64,000 nt of DNA from Bog-532 sp965277615 (GCA_965277615.1 CBDIDG010000006.1:2418001-2482000); one strand, 5' to 3'; positions 35,540 to 46,047 are shown, counted from the stretch's first letter. Notes: a model not told the origin generated them from the letters alone. Made by a program: numbers and translations.

Positions 35540-36853
35540 CTAGATGTGGTCGGATACGGCGACGTCCAGGGCGACCAGGTCCCCGTCTTCGGGCCCGGGA
35601 GGCTGCGACCGGTCCCAGACCCGCCGGTGCCAGGGCAGGGCGACGACCATGAACGCCGCGACGGCGAGGCTGAAGAACATCATCCCGTTGTCCACGTCCT
35701 GCCAGGCGTCGGCGTGCACGAGGTCCAGCGGCAGGTAGAAGATGGCGGCGTAGATGCCCACCACGATTTGCAGCGGCATGGTCAGCCGGGTGGGCCGGGC
35801 GATCGACGACGGCACCGGCCACTGCAGGTACTGGTTCCCGAATGCGGGCGAGCTGACGATGAGCGCGGTGGTGGTGACGGTGGCCACGTCCAGCGGATGG
35901 GCGCGGCGCCACCAGAACACCGCCAGCAACGCGACGACCAGTGCGCCCTTGGTGCCGATCTTGGCCACGTGGATCCACAGCGGATCCGACCAGACCGGAA
36001 GCGCGGTCTGGTGCTGGGTGACCCAGACCCCGGCCCAGTTCCAGGTGCCGATCGTGGGCTGGTTGCTGATCATGTGCTTGAACAGGTAGGGCATCTTGTC
36101 CAGGGGCGTGCCCACGGTGAGCGGCATGGTGGCGAAGATCACCACCCCGACTGCGGCGCCGCCCGCCACGGCCTGCAGCCGACGCCACCAGGACGGCAGC
36201 GCGATCAGCAGCGCCGGCCCGAACAGCACCGGCCAGCTCTGGGTGGAGATGGCCAGGCCGAGCAGGGCGCCGCCGGCCACGGCGCACCGGCCGGAGATGC
36301 CGGGGCCACCGCGCAACACGACCACCATGGCCGAGAAGGCCAGCAGCAGGCAGGCGGGTTCGAGCTGACCGTGCACGCTGCTGACCAGGATGGCGATGGG
36401 GTTGCAGGCGTACTGGAACCGGCGCAGGGCAGCCTGGTCGCCAGAGCCACCCGCCGCCGTGACCAGCGCCCCGACCACCACAACCACGCCGAGGTCGCAC
36501 AGCAGCGCCGGGATCCGGGCCACCACCAGCCAGGACCAGTGCAGGTGCACGACCGTCCAGGCCGCCCCGGCCAGCACGAACGTGTAGGTAGGCAGGGACC
36601 CCCAGCCGTTGGTGCGGTTGTTCAGGATGGGGTCGTGATGGTGCAGGGTGGCGATCCCGGCAGCCCAGAAGTCGTTGGTCAGGTCGTACGGCTCGACCTT
36701 GTGGGTGAGCACCAGGGTCACCACCCGCAGCACCGCCGCCACGGCGAGCGCGACGGCCAGTGACGGCCGCCAGTTGCGCCGCTGGGCCAGCAGCATCAGT
36801 GTGACGCCGACCGCGAGGAGCACCAGCGCGGACACCATCTGATAAATGCTCAT
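35540..36853 (-). CDS. GT-C-like multi-span membrane protein (GT87/DUF2029-like)
   Basis: A 437-residue protein with about 11 hydrophobic helices. The first outer loop carries acidic residues (EPYDLTNDFWAAG, about 54-66), the pattern seen in polyprenyl-phosphate-dependent GT-C mannosyltransferases of actinobacteria. A role in cell-envelope glycosylation is inferred, not shown. It is transcribed in the same direction as the esterase operon 50 bp downstream but could be separate. Confidence 0.7.
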   Translation of the reverse strand: MSIYQMVSALVLLAVGVTLMLLAQRRNWRPSLAVALAVAAVLRVVTLVLTHKVEPYDLTNDFWAAGIATLHHHDPILNNRTNGWGSLPTYTFVLAGAAWTVVHLHWSWLVVARIPALLCDLGVVVVVGALVTAAGGSGDQAALRRFQYACNPIAILVSSVHGQLEPACLLLAFSAMVVVLRGGPGISGRCAVAGGALLGLAISTQSWPVLFGPALLIALPSWWRRLQAVAGGAAVGVVIFATMPLTVGTPLDKMPYLFKHMISNQPTIGTWNWAGVWVTQHQTALPVWSDPLWIHVAKIGTKGALVVALLAVFWWRRAHPLDVATVTTTALIVSSPAFGNQYLQWPVPSSIARPTRLTMPLQIVVGIYAAIFYLPLDLVHADAWQDVDNGMMFFSLAVAAFMVVALPWHRRVWDRSQPPGPEDGDLVALDVAVSDHI

Positions 36854-36909
36854 CTAGGTGCCATTCGAGCAATGGCGGCTGAACGTCGGGTCACCGGAAG
36901 ATCGTAGCT

Positions 36910-38133
36910 TCAACTCCCGTGAAACGTGGGAGTGCGTTTGGCCACAAAGGCGGCAATTCCTTCCGCAGCGTCGTCGCTGGCCCCGGCCTCGCTCATCTGG
37001 GTGGTCTCGGCGCTGAGCTGGCCGGGCAGGTCCGTGGTCCAGGAATCACGCAGCAGGCGCTTCATCCGGCCGAAGGCCTGGGTCGGGCCGGCCGCGAGTT
37101 GCTGGGCCAGCTCCAGGGCCCGCTTCTCCACCTCGGCCGTGGGCACGATCTCGGTGACCAGGCCCCAATCCAGCGCCTCGGGCGCGGTGATCCGGCGGTT
37201 GAGCAGCATCAGCTGCTGGGCCCGGCGCAGGCCAACCAGCCGGGGCAGGAACCAGGTGTTACCGCCGTCAGAAGCCAGCCCGATGGCGGCGTAGCCGAGC
37301 GCGAACCTGCTGTCCTCGGCCGCCACCACTACGTCGGCGGCGTACAGCAGCCCCAGGCCACCACCGGCCGCGGCACCCCGCACGGCGCATACCACTGGAC
37401 TGTCGATGCGGGTCAGCCGCTCCAGGGCCAGGTGCCACAGATCGATCATCTGCTGCAGCCGGCCGGGGAGCTCCGCCCGGGCCAGGCCGGCGAACATGGC
37501 CAGGTCGCCACCGGTGCTCAGGGAGCGGCCGGTCCCGCATAGCAGCACCGCGCGCACGGCGGGGTCGCCGGCTGCACGGAACACGGCCTCGTAGAAGTCC
37601 TCGACCAGGGTCAGGTCGATGGCATTTCCGGCCTCGGGACGGTTCAGCCGGATCGTGGCCACCCCCTGGTCCACGTCGTAGTCCACCACCCGCAGGTCAC
37701 GCCGGCCCGCGGCCGGCGGCGGCAGCGCCTCGGCCCAGCGGGCGGTATCGGTGTACTGGGTCAGCTCGCTGAGCTGACCGCCGGTGAACCGGAGCACGTG
37801 CGCGAACGAGGCGTCGAGGCGGCCGCCGCCGTCGCGGGCCGTGCCGGTGTAGCGGCCGAGGACGAGCAGGCCACCGTCGGCCAGCGGAAGGAACTGGCCG
37901 GGTTCGGCCCGGACCCGGTAGTGACGGCCGATGGCCCACCAGAAGTCCTCGGTCATCGCCTTCGGGCTGTCGTAGTCTCCGCCCAGGCCGAGCGGCAGGC
38001 CCTCGGCCGTGTGGCCGGTGAACGACGGGTGCAGCAGCTGCCGCAGGTTCTCCGCGTCGCCGGCCGCCAGCGCCGCGTAGAAGTGGCGAGCCAGGACGAC
38101 CTGGTCTGGCCCAGGGTCGGAACCAGTTGACAT
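36910..38133 (-). CDS. SnoaL-like domain fused to a crotonase-fold enzyme
   Basis: A 407-residue fusion. Residues 8-140 are a SnoaL/NTF2-like domain (HFYAALAAGDAENLRQLLHP) and 150-407 a crotonase domain (GTGRSLSTGGDLAMF near 225). Both hydratase glutamates are lost: the first site reads GGGLGLLYAAD and the second FALGYAAIG. Instead GLASDGGNTWFLPRLVG resembles PaaG-type enoyl-CoA isomerases, which use an aspartate there, so isomerisation is more likely than hydration. ATG 38133 has an AGGAGC site. The gene closes an operon of SnoaL, AMP ligase, TetR and this fusion. Confidence 0.82.
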   Translation of the reverse strand: MSTGSDPGPDQVVLARHFYAALAAGDAENLRQLLHPSFTGHTAEGLPLGLGGDYDSPKAMTEDFWWAIGRHYRVRAEPGQFLPLADGGLLVLGRYTGTARDGGGRLDASFAHVLRFTGGQLSELTQYTDTARWAEALPPPAAGRRDLRVVDYDVDQGVATIRLNRPEAGNAIDLTLVEDFYEAVFRAAGDPAVRAVLLCGTGRSLSTGGDLAMFAGLARAELPGRLQQMIDLWHLALERLTRIDSPVVCAVRGAAAGGGLGLLYAADVVVAAEDSRFALGYAAIGLASDGGNTWFLPRLVGLRRAQQLMLLNRRITAPEALDWGLVTEIVPTAEVEKRALELAQQLAAGPTQAFGRMKRLLRDSWTTDLPGQLSAETTQMSEAGASDDAAEGIAAFVAKRTPTFHGS

Positions 38134-38162
38134 GAGCAAAGCTCCTGAAGCTGATCGGTCGG

Positions 38163-38751
38163 TCACGAGGGCACGGACGGGAACATGACGAGCAGCTCGA
38201 CCGCCGCGGCGGTCTCGCCGGGCGGCCGGCCAGCCAGGCCCGCGCTGTTCAGCGCGCCCAGGATCAGGTCGCGCACAATCGGCGCGGGCACGCCCGCCGC
38301 GAGGACGCCAGTCCCCTGGGCGTCCTCGACCAGCCTCGACCATTGTTGCAGGTAGACCCGGCGGAGCTCGCGGAACGCCGTTCCCGGCGGCCCGTCCAGG
38401 GCCAGCGCCGGCGCGAGCACCACCGCGGCGTAGTCCCGCAGATCGTGGAGCGCGTCCAGGTGGGCGCGGATCGCGGCGCGCAGCCGGGCCCGCGGGTCAC
38501 CGGGCCTGGCCCCCTGGGGCACCTCGGTCATGGCCCGGTCCAGCCGGGCCAGCGACTCGCGCAGGCCCTCTTCCAGCATGGCGTCGATGAGCTGCTCCCG
38601 GGAGCCGAAGTGGAAGTAGATGCTGCCCGGTTTAAGCCCGGCCGCGCCGGCGATGGCACCCAGGCTGGCCCCGGCCCAGCCGTGCCGGGCCACCTCGGCC
38701 GCAGCCGCGTCCAGCAGCCGGTGCCGGGTCCGGTCCCCCTTGGTCGGCGCG

Positions 38752-38771
<20 letters not shown>
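38163..38771 (-). CDS. TetR-family regulator
   Basis: A 202-residue repressor with an N-terminal helix-turn-helix (HRLLDAAAAEVARHGWAGASLGAIAGAAGLKPGSIYFHFG, about 17-56) and a TetR C-terminal ligand domain. It overlaps the acyl-CoA ligase gene by 20 bases and lies inside that operon, so it probably represses its own operon through the AT-rich dyads at 40907-40938 and responds to an acyl-CoA or its acid. Confidence 0.9.
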
Positions 38772-40373
<1,602 letters not shown>

Positions 40374-40377
<4 letters not shown>

Positions 40378-40883
40378 GCGCCCTGGCCCTTGGTGGCGCC
40401 CCGGCCCTTGGTGGCGCCCTGGTAGAGGCCGATCTGCTTCATCAGGCCGAGTAGGTCGTAGCTGGCGTTGAGGTAGCAGGCCCGGCCGTCGCGGAAGTCG
40501 AACACCTCCAGCCCGGAGAAGTCGAAGGGCCGGCCCGTACCGGGGACGCCGGGCGGGTCCAGCACGCCGCTGAAGTGCCCGGTCCCCCGCCAGCTGAACG
40601 CCACCCGGGCCAGGTCGTTCCGGAACATCGGCGGCGCGACGACTTCCCAGCGCAGGTCGGGATAGGCGCCGACGACGTAGCGCAGGTAGCCGACCGTGGC
40701 CGCATGGCCCTGCACGTGCCAGCCGGTGTGCCGGGTGGTCGGGCTATCCAGCACGAAGTCCTCGGTGACCAGGCTCGGGATCAGCTCGGTCTTCCGGCCG
40801 TTCCACGCCTCGATCCACCCGTCGTACCACTGGGTGGCGAAGTCCAGGTCCACCATCGACGAGTCGGCCACAGGCACCAGCAC
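40374..40883 (-). CDS. SnoaL/NTF2-like polyketide-cyclase-fold protein
   Basis: A 169-residue protein with an NTF2-like fold (WYDGWIEAWNGRKTELIPSLVTEDFVLDSP, then GHAATVGYLRYVVGAYPDL and FRNDLARVAFSWRGTGHF). Members bind small hydrophobic molecules and may isomerise or cyclise them. GTG 40883 has a GGGAG ribosome site; ATG at 40856 is an alternative. The C-terminus has a short duplicated GATKG tail. First gene of the TetR-controlled acyl-CoA operon. Confidence 0.8.
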
Positions 40884-40906
40884 CGGCGATCATCTCCCGA
40901 CAAAAC

Positions 40907-40938
40907 CTAATTTCTCTTAGACTCTAATAAGAATTAGA
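40907..40938. promoter_or_regulatory. AT-rich dyads, likely TetR operator
   Basis: In a markedly AT-rich island upstream of the SnoaL gene there are three overlapping dyads: CTAATTTCTCTTAG (40907-40920), TTAGACTCTAA (40917-40927) and TCTAATAAGAATTAGA (40923-40938). Their place ahead of an operon that contains its own TetR gene suggests autoregulation. Confidence 0.6.
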
Positions 40939-41044
40939 TTCTGTCCAGAGGTGGCGGCCCTCAGGAGCGCTCCGCCCGGGGCAGAGCGGGGCTTCGCGTC
41001 GCCGCGTCCGGCAGCACGCCCAATCGCGTCCGGGCAGCACGCCC

Positions 41045-41096
41045 GTTGGCGCCTTTGGGTGCGTCCCAGCACACCCAAAGGCGCCATTGGGTGCGT
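41045..41096. repeat. GGCGCC-type inverted repeats left of the insertion sequence
   Basis: TGGCGCCTTTGGGTG at 41047-41061 is followed after 10 bases by its exact complement at 41072-41086, and a further CATTGGGTGCG arm overlaps. These belong to the same family as 20698-20752. Between 40939 and 41209 nothing else is recognised except one more GGCGCCATCGG copy at 41187-41197. Confidence 0.8.
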
Positions 41097-41247
41097 AGGG
41101 ACCGCGCACGCGCAGGGGCCTACGGGCCCGGTGTGACTCCTGGGGCTGGGCGCTATGGCTGGCCGCGTTGGGCCGCCGGTACGTTGGCGCCATCGGTCCG
41201 GCCATCACCCAATGCCGCTGACTTAGGGCGGTGTGGTTGCGTGATAT

Positions 41248-41311
41248 GCAACAAAGCTCCTGGTAGGACGGTTTTCGCCACGATCACCGTCTGTTCCGGG
41301 AGCTTTGTTGC
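41248..41311 (+). promoter_or_regulatory. Long hairpin covering the transposase ribosome site and start codon
   Basis: GCAACAAAGCTCC (41248-41260) pairs perfectly with 41299-41311, and an inner stem pairs GACGGT (41267-41272) with ACCGTC (41286-41291). The right arm contains the ribosome site GGGAG (41298-41302) and the TTG starts, so an mRNA entering from outside the element would hide them. Confidence 0.8.
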
Positions 41312-42702
41312 CTGCCTATCGTGCCACCGCGGTTGCTGCTGATGCCACTCTGCCGCTGGATCTGATCGAGGAGGCGGTGACGGCTGCCGGGTGCCGGGAA
41401 CAGCGCCGGCGGCTGCTGCCGTCGGTGGCGGTGGTGGTGTTCGTGCTGGGCTGTGCCCTGTTCCATGGCGAGGGCTATGGCGAGGTCGCGGCCAAGCTGG
41501 CGGGCTGGCTGTCCCCGCTGGCCGGGCCGGGTGGCTGGCATCTGCCCGGGACCGGGGCGCTGGCCCGGGCCCGGGCCCGGATCGGGCCGGGCCCGCTGCG
41601 GATCTTGTTCTCGGCGCTGGCCGGGCCGCTGGCCAGCAGTGACACCCCGGGCGCGTTCGCGTTCGGGCGGTTGCTGGCGGCCCTGGACGGGACCACGCTG
41701 GACGTGCCGTACTCGGCGGGCAACCTGGCCGCGTTCGGTGCCCCGCCCTCCGGCGGCCACGGGACCGGGCCCTGGCCGCAGGTCCGGCTGGTCACGGTGA
41801 TCGCCTGCGGCACCCGCGGGATCATCGACGCGGCGTTCCGCGGCCGCCGCGCGCGGCAGGCCTCCGAGCAGGACCTGGCCCGCACCCTGGCCGCCCGCGG
41901 GCGGCTGGGGCCCGGGATGCTGATCCTGGCCGACCGGAACTTTTCCGGCTACCCGGTCGCGGCCGCGCTCGCCGCCACCGGCGCGGACCTGCTGATCCGG
42001 ATCAAATCCAGCCAGTGCTTACCCGTCTTGGAGGTCCTGCCCGACGGCTCCTGCCGGTCGGTCCTGGTCACCCGGGCGGCTGGGCTGCGCCGCGCGGATG
42101 CCCGCCGCCGCGGCCGGATCCTGCCCGGCCCGCCCGCCGGGCTGCCAGTCCGCCTCATCGAGGCCGACATCACCATCACCCCAGCCGGCGCCGCACCCCG
42201 CACCGAGCACTGCCGGCTGATCACCACCCTGGCCGACCCCGCCCAGGCACCCGCCGCTGACCTGGCCGCCTGCTACGCCCGCCGCTGGGAAATAGAAACC
42301 AGCTACCGCGACCTGAAAGTCTTCACCCGCGGCCCCGGCCGCCTCCTGCGATCACAGCACCCCGCCGAGGTCACCCAGGAAATCTGGGCCCTGCTCTGCG
42401 CGGCCCAGCTCACCCACACCGCCCGCACCCACGCCGCCACCACCAGCGGCCACCACCCCGCCCGCATCTCCTACACCATCACCTTGCGGGCCATCCGCCG
42501 CGCCCTGACCACCACCACAACCAGCAGCATCACCAGCGAAGCGCTCGCCGGCCTGCTGCCACCCCGGCGCCAGCGCAGCTACCCCCGCCTGCCCCTGACC
42601 AGCGCCACCAACCGGCGCACCGCCCGCACCCACCTCACCGGCGCCATCACCCGTATCATCACCATCACCCCCCCGGCCACCACCAGCCTGCCCGGCCCCT
42701 AA
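41305..42702 (+). CDS. IS4-family transposase
   Basis: A 465-residue DDE transposase. The N-terminal domain (VFVLGCALFHGEGYGEVAAKLAG, about 46-68) matches the IS4 N-terminal family; catalytic aspartates are likely in ALDGTTLDVP (near 131) and ILADRNFSGYP (near 211), and the glutamate in RRWEIETSYRDLKVF (near 332), the Y-(2)-R-(3)-E-(6)-K signature of IS4. Start is TTG 41305 or 41308; the latter has better spacing from GGGAG. No frameshift or internal stop is present, so it may be active. Confidence 0.93.
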   Translation: MLPAYRATAVAADATLPLDLIEEAVTAAGCREQRRRLLPSVAVVVFVLGCALFHGEGYGEVAAKLAGWLSPLAGPGGWHLPGTGALARARARIGPGPLRILFSALAGPLASSDTPGAFAFGRLLAALDGTTLDVPYSAGNLAAFGAPPSGGHGTGPWPQVRLVTVIACGTRGIIDAAFRGRRARQASEQDLARTLAARGRLGPGMLILADRNFSGYPVAAALAATGADLLIRIKSSQCLPVLEVLPDGSCRSVLVTRAAGLRRADARRRGRILPGPPAGLPVRLIEADITITPAGAAPRTEHCRLITTLADPAQAPAADLAACYARRWEIETSYRDLKVFTRGPGRLLRSQHPAEVTQEIWALLCAAQLTHTARTHAATTSGHHPARISYTITLRAIRRALTTTTTSSITSEALAGLLPPRRQRSYPRLPLTSATNRRTARTHLTGAITRIITITPPATTSLPGP

Positions 42703-42731
42703 ATCAGCGGCATTGGGCCATCACCGGTGCG

Positions 42732-42812
42732 TTGGCGCCATCGGGCACAGCATGGTGTGCCCTTTGGCGCCATCGGGCACAGCATGGTGTGCCCTTTGGC
42801 GCCATCGGGCAC
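42732..42812. repeat. 32-bp tandem repeat containing GGCGCC palindromes
   Basis: About 2.5 copies of a 32-bp unit start at 42732, 42764 and 42796. Each begins TTGGCGCCATCGGGCACA and includes a stem GGGCACA/TGTGCCC. They continue, on the far side of the insertion sequence, the repeat cluster at 41045-41209. Confidence 0.85.
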
Positions 42813-42815
42813 GGT

Positions 42816-43159
42816 AGCAACCCCCAAGCATCGAGACCCCACGAGGCAGCTGTGACTGAAGAGCTGGGTGGGGCGGGTGGCGGGCTGGCCCATCCCGTCG
42901 CCGTCGTCCCGGCGGCCGAAAGAGCGGGCCGAGCGGGACGGATCAAGCGGCAACGATCTTCCGCCGCTTGAGGCGGCCCGGGAGGCCTGCTCGGCTGACG
43001 GGCCGGACGACGGCGCCCGGGACGGAGCCAGGCCAAGGGTCCTCCTCCATCCCGGAGCCTGAGTACCCCGCCGGAGGCCAGGCCCGGGCGGGGCGGTGTG
43101 ACGCGAGGGCTGGGTGGGACACGCTGGGCGCCCCGGCGGAGGGTGCCCGCCGGAGGCAA
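42816..43159. other. Gene-free stretch after the repeat cluster
   Basis: No convincing gene is seen between the repeats and the crotonase stop. Short open frames exist but lack ribosome sites and family features. The only structure noted is CAAGCGG/CCGCTTG around 42948-42971. Confidence 0.4.
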
Positions 43160-43996
43160 TCAGTTAGGCGGGGCGAAGGTGGGCGCGCGGCGCGCGGCGT
43201 AGGCGTCGAGACCCTCACGCATCGCTTCGGAGTTCCAGTTGCGGCGAAAAAACTCCAGGTCAGACTGCAAAGTCTCTTCCCAGCTGGGCTGCAGGGCCTG
43301 GTGGACCATGGCCTTCATGGCGGCGACGCTGACTGGGCTGCGACGGCTCAGGGTGCCGGCCAGTTCCGTGGTGCGGCGTTCCAGCTCGCCCGGCGGTGTG
43401 ACCTCGGCGACCAGGCCGTAGGCGGCCATGGTGGCCGCGCCGACCGGCTCGGACAGGAGCAGGACCTGTTTGGCCCGGAGCTCGCCCAGCGCCCGGACCA
43501 GGCCCGCGGCGGCGCCGACGGCGGGAGCGATGCCGAGGCCGGCGTGCGCGTCGGTGAAGGTGGCGCCAGCGTCGGCCACGATCAGGTCGCAAGCCAGGAT
43601 CAGCTCCAGGCCGCCGGCCGCGCAGGCGCCGTTGACCGCGGCGATGACGGGCCGGGACGAGGCTCGCAGCCGGGCCATCAGGGCGGTCAAGGGCCCGATC
43701 ACGGCGGCCAGGAAGCGGTCGCAGCCGTCCGGCTCGGCCAGCATGGCCCGGAAGAAGCGCAGGTCGGCGCCGGCGCAGAAGGCCGGCCCGGCCCCGGTCA
43801 GGACCAGCACCCGCACCTGGTCGTCGGCCTCGGCCAGGTCCAGGGCGCGGTGGGCCTGGGCCAGCATCGTGGCGGTGAGCGCGTTGCGCTGGCCCGGGCG
43901 GTTCAGCGTGATCCAGGCGGCCGGGCCCCGGCGCTCGTAGCTGAGCTCGGCGTCGCCGGTCACGCGGACGGGCCCATCATCCGGACCGCCGGTCAC
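43160..43996 (-). CDS. Enoyl-CoA hydratase/isomerase (crotonase) family
   Basis: A 278-residue crotonase. The oxyanion loops are seen in GPAFCAGADLRFF (about 70-82) and NGACAAGGLELILACDL. The first hydratase glutamate is kept (GGLELI), but the second position is histidine (FTDAHAGLGI), so classical hydration may be altered. No ATG is available near the expected start; GTG 43996 overlaps the AtuA-like stop as GTGA, and translational coupling is likely. Last gene of the acyl-CoA catabolic cluster. Confidence 0.85.
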   Translation of the reverse strand: MTGGPDDGPVRVTGDAELSYERRGPAAWITLNRPGQRNALTATMLAQAHRALDLAEADDQVRVLVLTGAGPAFCAGADLRFFRAMLAEPDGCDRFLAAVIGPLTALMARLRASSRPVIAAVNGACAAGGLELILACDLIVADAGATFTDAHAGLGIAPAVGAAAGLVRALGELRAKQVLLLSEPVGAATMAAYGLVAEVTPPGELERRTTELAGTLSRRSPVSVAAMKAMVHQALQPSWEETLQSDLEFFRRNWNSEAMREGLDAYAARRAPTFAPPN

Positions 43997-46047
43997 GAGC
44001 TCAGCAGGTGGGACGGGATCGCGGCGGTCCGGGAGCGGAGGTACTCCCCCAGCCCCTTGGCCTGGGGGTCCGGGCGGGTCGAGGCGGCCACGCCCGCCCC
44101 CAGCAGCCCGACGACGACGAAGTTCAGCGCGCTGAGGTTGGGCAGTTCGTACCGGCGGACCTCCAGGTGAGCGCACTCCGGGATGAGCAGGCGCAGCCGG
44201 TCCACGGTCAGGTAGTCGCGCAGCCACGGATAGGCGGCCGGGTTGCGGGTCCAGAGGCCGATGTTGGCGTTGCCGCCCTTGTCCCCCGACCGGGCCCCGC
44301 ACAGCCGGCCCAGCGGGGCCCGTGTGACCTCAGCGGCCGCCGCGCCGGGTGAGGCCGGCGCGGCCGGGGAGGGTCCGGCGTTGGGACCAGTTATAAAAAT
44401 GCCGGAGGAATCGGACGGGACCGGAACTGCGGACGGGACCGGAGCGGCCGGATCGGAGGAATCCGGCGGGAACGGAACTGCGGACGGGACGGGACCGGCC
44501 GGATCGGAGGAATCCGGCGGGAACGGAACTGCGGACGGGACGGGACCGGCCGGATCGGAGGAATCCGGCGGGAACGGAACTGCGGACGGGACCGGAGCGG
44601 CCGGATCGGAGGAATCCGGCGGGAACGGAACTGCGGACGGGACCGGAGCGGCGGGGGCAGCCGGCGGGACGGGGATCGCTGTGCCGTCGGGTAGGACCAC
44701 GGTGTGGGCCACCTCGGCCGCCGGGACCAGCGTGGGCCAGTAGATGCCGAAGGCGCTCTCCGGGGTGGGCGGCGTGGTGGTGTGGAAGCCCGCGTAGCCG
44801 CCCAGGGCCAGCTCCATGGTCGCGTTGGAGAAGCGGCGGCCGACCTTGCGCGGGTCGGGGTCCTTGACCGTGATCCGCAGGTGGGCGGTGGCCTGCTCGT
44901 TGGTGGGCGCGTCGGGCTGATCGAAGCGGAGCAGCCGCACGTCCACGTCCGCGAACTGGGCCCGACCGCCGAGCACGTCGAACAGCTCCTCGGTGGCCCA
45001 GGCCGCCTTCTCCTCGATGTCCAGACCGGTCAGGACCAGCGTCATCGTGTTGCGGTACCCGCCCAGGAAGTTCATCGCCACCTTGGCCGTGGTCGGCGGC
45101 GGGCTGCCTTTCGTCCCGGCCAGCCGCACCCGGTCCGGGCCGTCCTGGGTCAGCGTGACGGTGTCGAAGTGGGCGATCACGTCGGGGTTGGCGTAGGCCG
45201 GTTCGGCGATCTCGTAGAGCAGCTGCGCGGTGACCGTGCCCACCGAGACCAGGCCGCCGGTCCCGTCGTGCTTGGTGATCACGCTGCTGCCGTCGGCCGC
45301 GACCTCGGCGATCGGGAAGCCCGGGTAGCGCCGGTCCTGGATCTCGGCCAGGAACGAGTAGTTGCCCCCGGTGGCCTGCGGGCCGCACTCGATCACGTGG
45401 CCGGCCAGCACGGCACCGGCCAGCGCGTCGAAGTCGTCGCGGCGCCAGCCGTGCCACCACGCGGCCGGGCCGGTGACCAGCGAGGCGTCGGTGACCCGGG
45501 GGCAGACCACGATGTCCGCGCCGGCGTCCAGCGCGGCGGTGATGCCCCAGCCACCCAGGTAGGCGTTGGCCGTGACCGGCTTACCGGGAGCCTGGGCCAG
45601 GGGCAGGCGGGTGTCCAGGTGGGCCAGCGAGTGCCCGGCCGCGGTCAGCTCGTCCAGCCGGGGCAGCAGGTCGTCGCCGGTCACGTAGGCGATCTTCGGG
45701 TGCAGCCCGAGCCGTTCGGCCAGCGCGGCCAGTTGGGCGGCCAGGCCAGCCGGGTTGAGGCCGCCGGCGTTGTTGACGATCTTTATGCCGTGATCCAGGC
45801 AGGTGCCGAGCACCTCCTCGAGCTGGCCAAGGACCGAGCGGGCGTACCCGGCGGCCGGGTCCTTCTGCTGGGCCTTCCACAGGATCAGCATGGTCAGCTC
45901 GGCCAGGTAGTCGCCGGTGAGGACGTCGATCGGGCCGCCTTCGACCATCTCGCGCGAGGCGGCGCTGCGGTCGCCGTAAAAACCGGACGAGTTTCCGATC
46001 CGTATCGCTCGTTGGGCCGGGCGGCGGGCTGAGGCGGGCGTGGTCAC
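43993..46047 (-). CDS. AtuA-family protein (acyclic terpene utilization type) with repeat linker
   Basis: A 684-residue protein. Residues 12-455 are the AtuA domain (RIGNSSGFYGDRSAASREMVEGGPIDVLTGDYLAEL; IKIVNNAGGLNPAG), 585-684 a smaller AtuA-associated domain (GRLCGARSGDKGGNANIGLW) that is a separate protein in some bacteria. AtuA is required for growth on citronellol or geraniol in Pseudomonas, but its reaction is not defined. Residues about 465-550 are Pro/Ser-rich 17-residue repeats encoded by exact 51-bp DNA units. The start overlaps the TIGR03084 gene by four bases. Confidence 0.88.
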   Translation of the reverse strand: MTTPASARRPAQRAIRIGNSSGFYGDRSAASREMVEGGPIDVLTGDYLAELTMLILWKAQQKDPAAGYARSVLGQLEEVLGTCLDHGIKIVNNAGGLNPAGLAAQLAALAERLGLHPKIAYVTGDDLLPRLDELTAAGHSLAHLDTRLPLAQAPGKPVTANAYLGGWGITAALDAGADIVVCPRVTDASLVTGPAAWWHGWRRDDFDALAGAVLAGHVIECGPQATGGNYSFLAEIQDRRYPGFPIAEVAADGSSVITKHDGTGGLVSVGTVTAQLLYEIAEPAYANPDVIAHFDTVTLTQDGPDRVRLAGTKGSPPPTTAKVAMNFLGGYRNTMTLVLTGLDIEEKAAWATEELFDVLGGRAQFADVDVRLLRFDQPDAPTNEQATAHLRITVKDPDPRKVGRRFSNATMELALGGYAGFHTTTPPTPESAFGIYWPTLVPAAEVAHTVVLPDGTAIPVPPAAPAAPVPSAVPFPPDSSDPAAPVPSAVPFPPDSSDPAGPVPSAVPFPPDSSDPAGPVPSAVPFPPDSSDPAAPVPSAVPVPSDSSGIFITGPNAGPSPAAPASPGAAAAEVTRAPLGRLCGARSGDKGGNANIGLWTRNPAAYPWLRDYLTVDRLRLLIPECAHLEVRRYELPNLSALNFVVVGLLGAGVAASTRPDPQAKGLGEYLRSRTAAIPSHLLSS
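44398..44655. repeat. In-frame 51-bp minisatellite inside the AtuA-like gene
   Basis: The unit recurs with exact 51-bp spacing (GGACGGGA at 44431, 44482, 44533, 44584 and 44635), with one or two substitutions between units. Because 51 is a multiple of three, copy change keeps the frame. Confidence 0.93.

Larger units (their letters stand above)
41210..42715 (+). mobile_element. Intact IS4-family insertion sequence (1,506 bp)
   Basis: Terminal inverted repeats CAATGCCGCTGACTTAGGG (41210-41228) and the complement of 42697-42715 match at 18 of 19 positions. The flanks carry an exact 10-bp target duplication, GGCCATCACC, at 41200-41209 and 42716-42725. One full-length transposase fills the element and its stop lies inside the right repeat. 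The perfect target duplication indicates recent insertion. Confidence 0.95.

Noticed and set aside
42704..43159. Short open frames over the 32-bp repeats and beyond
   Set aside because: They consist of repeat translation and arginine-rich sequence with no ribosome site or family features.
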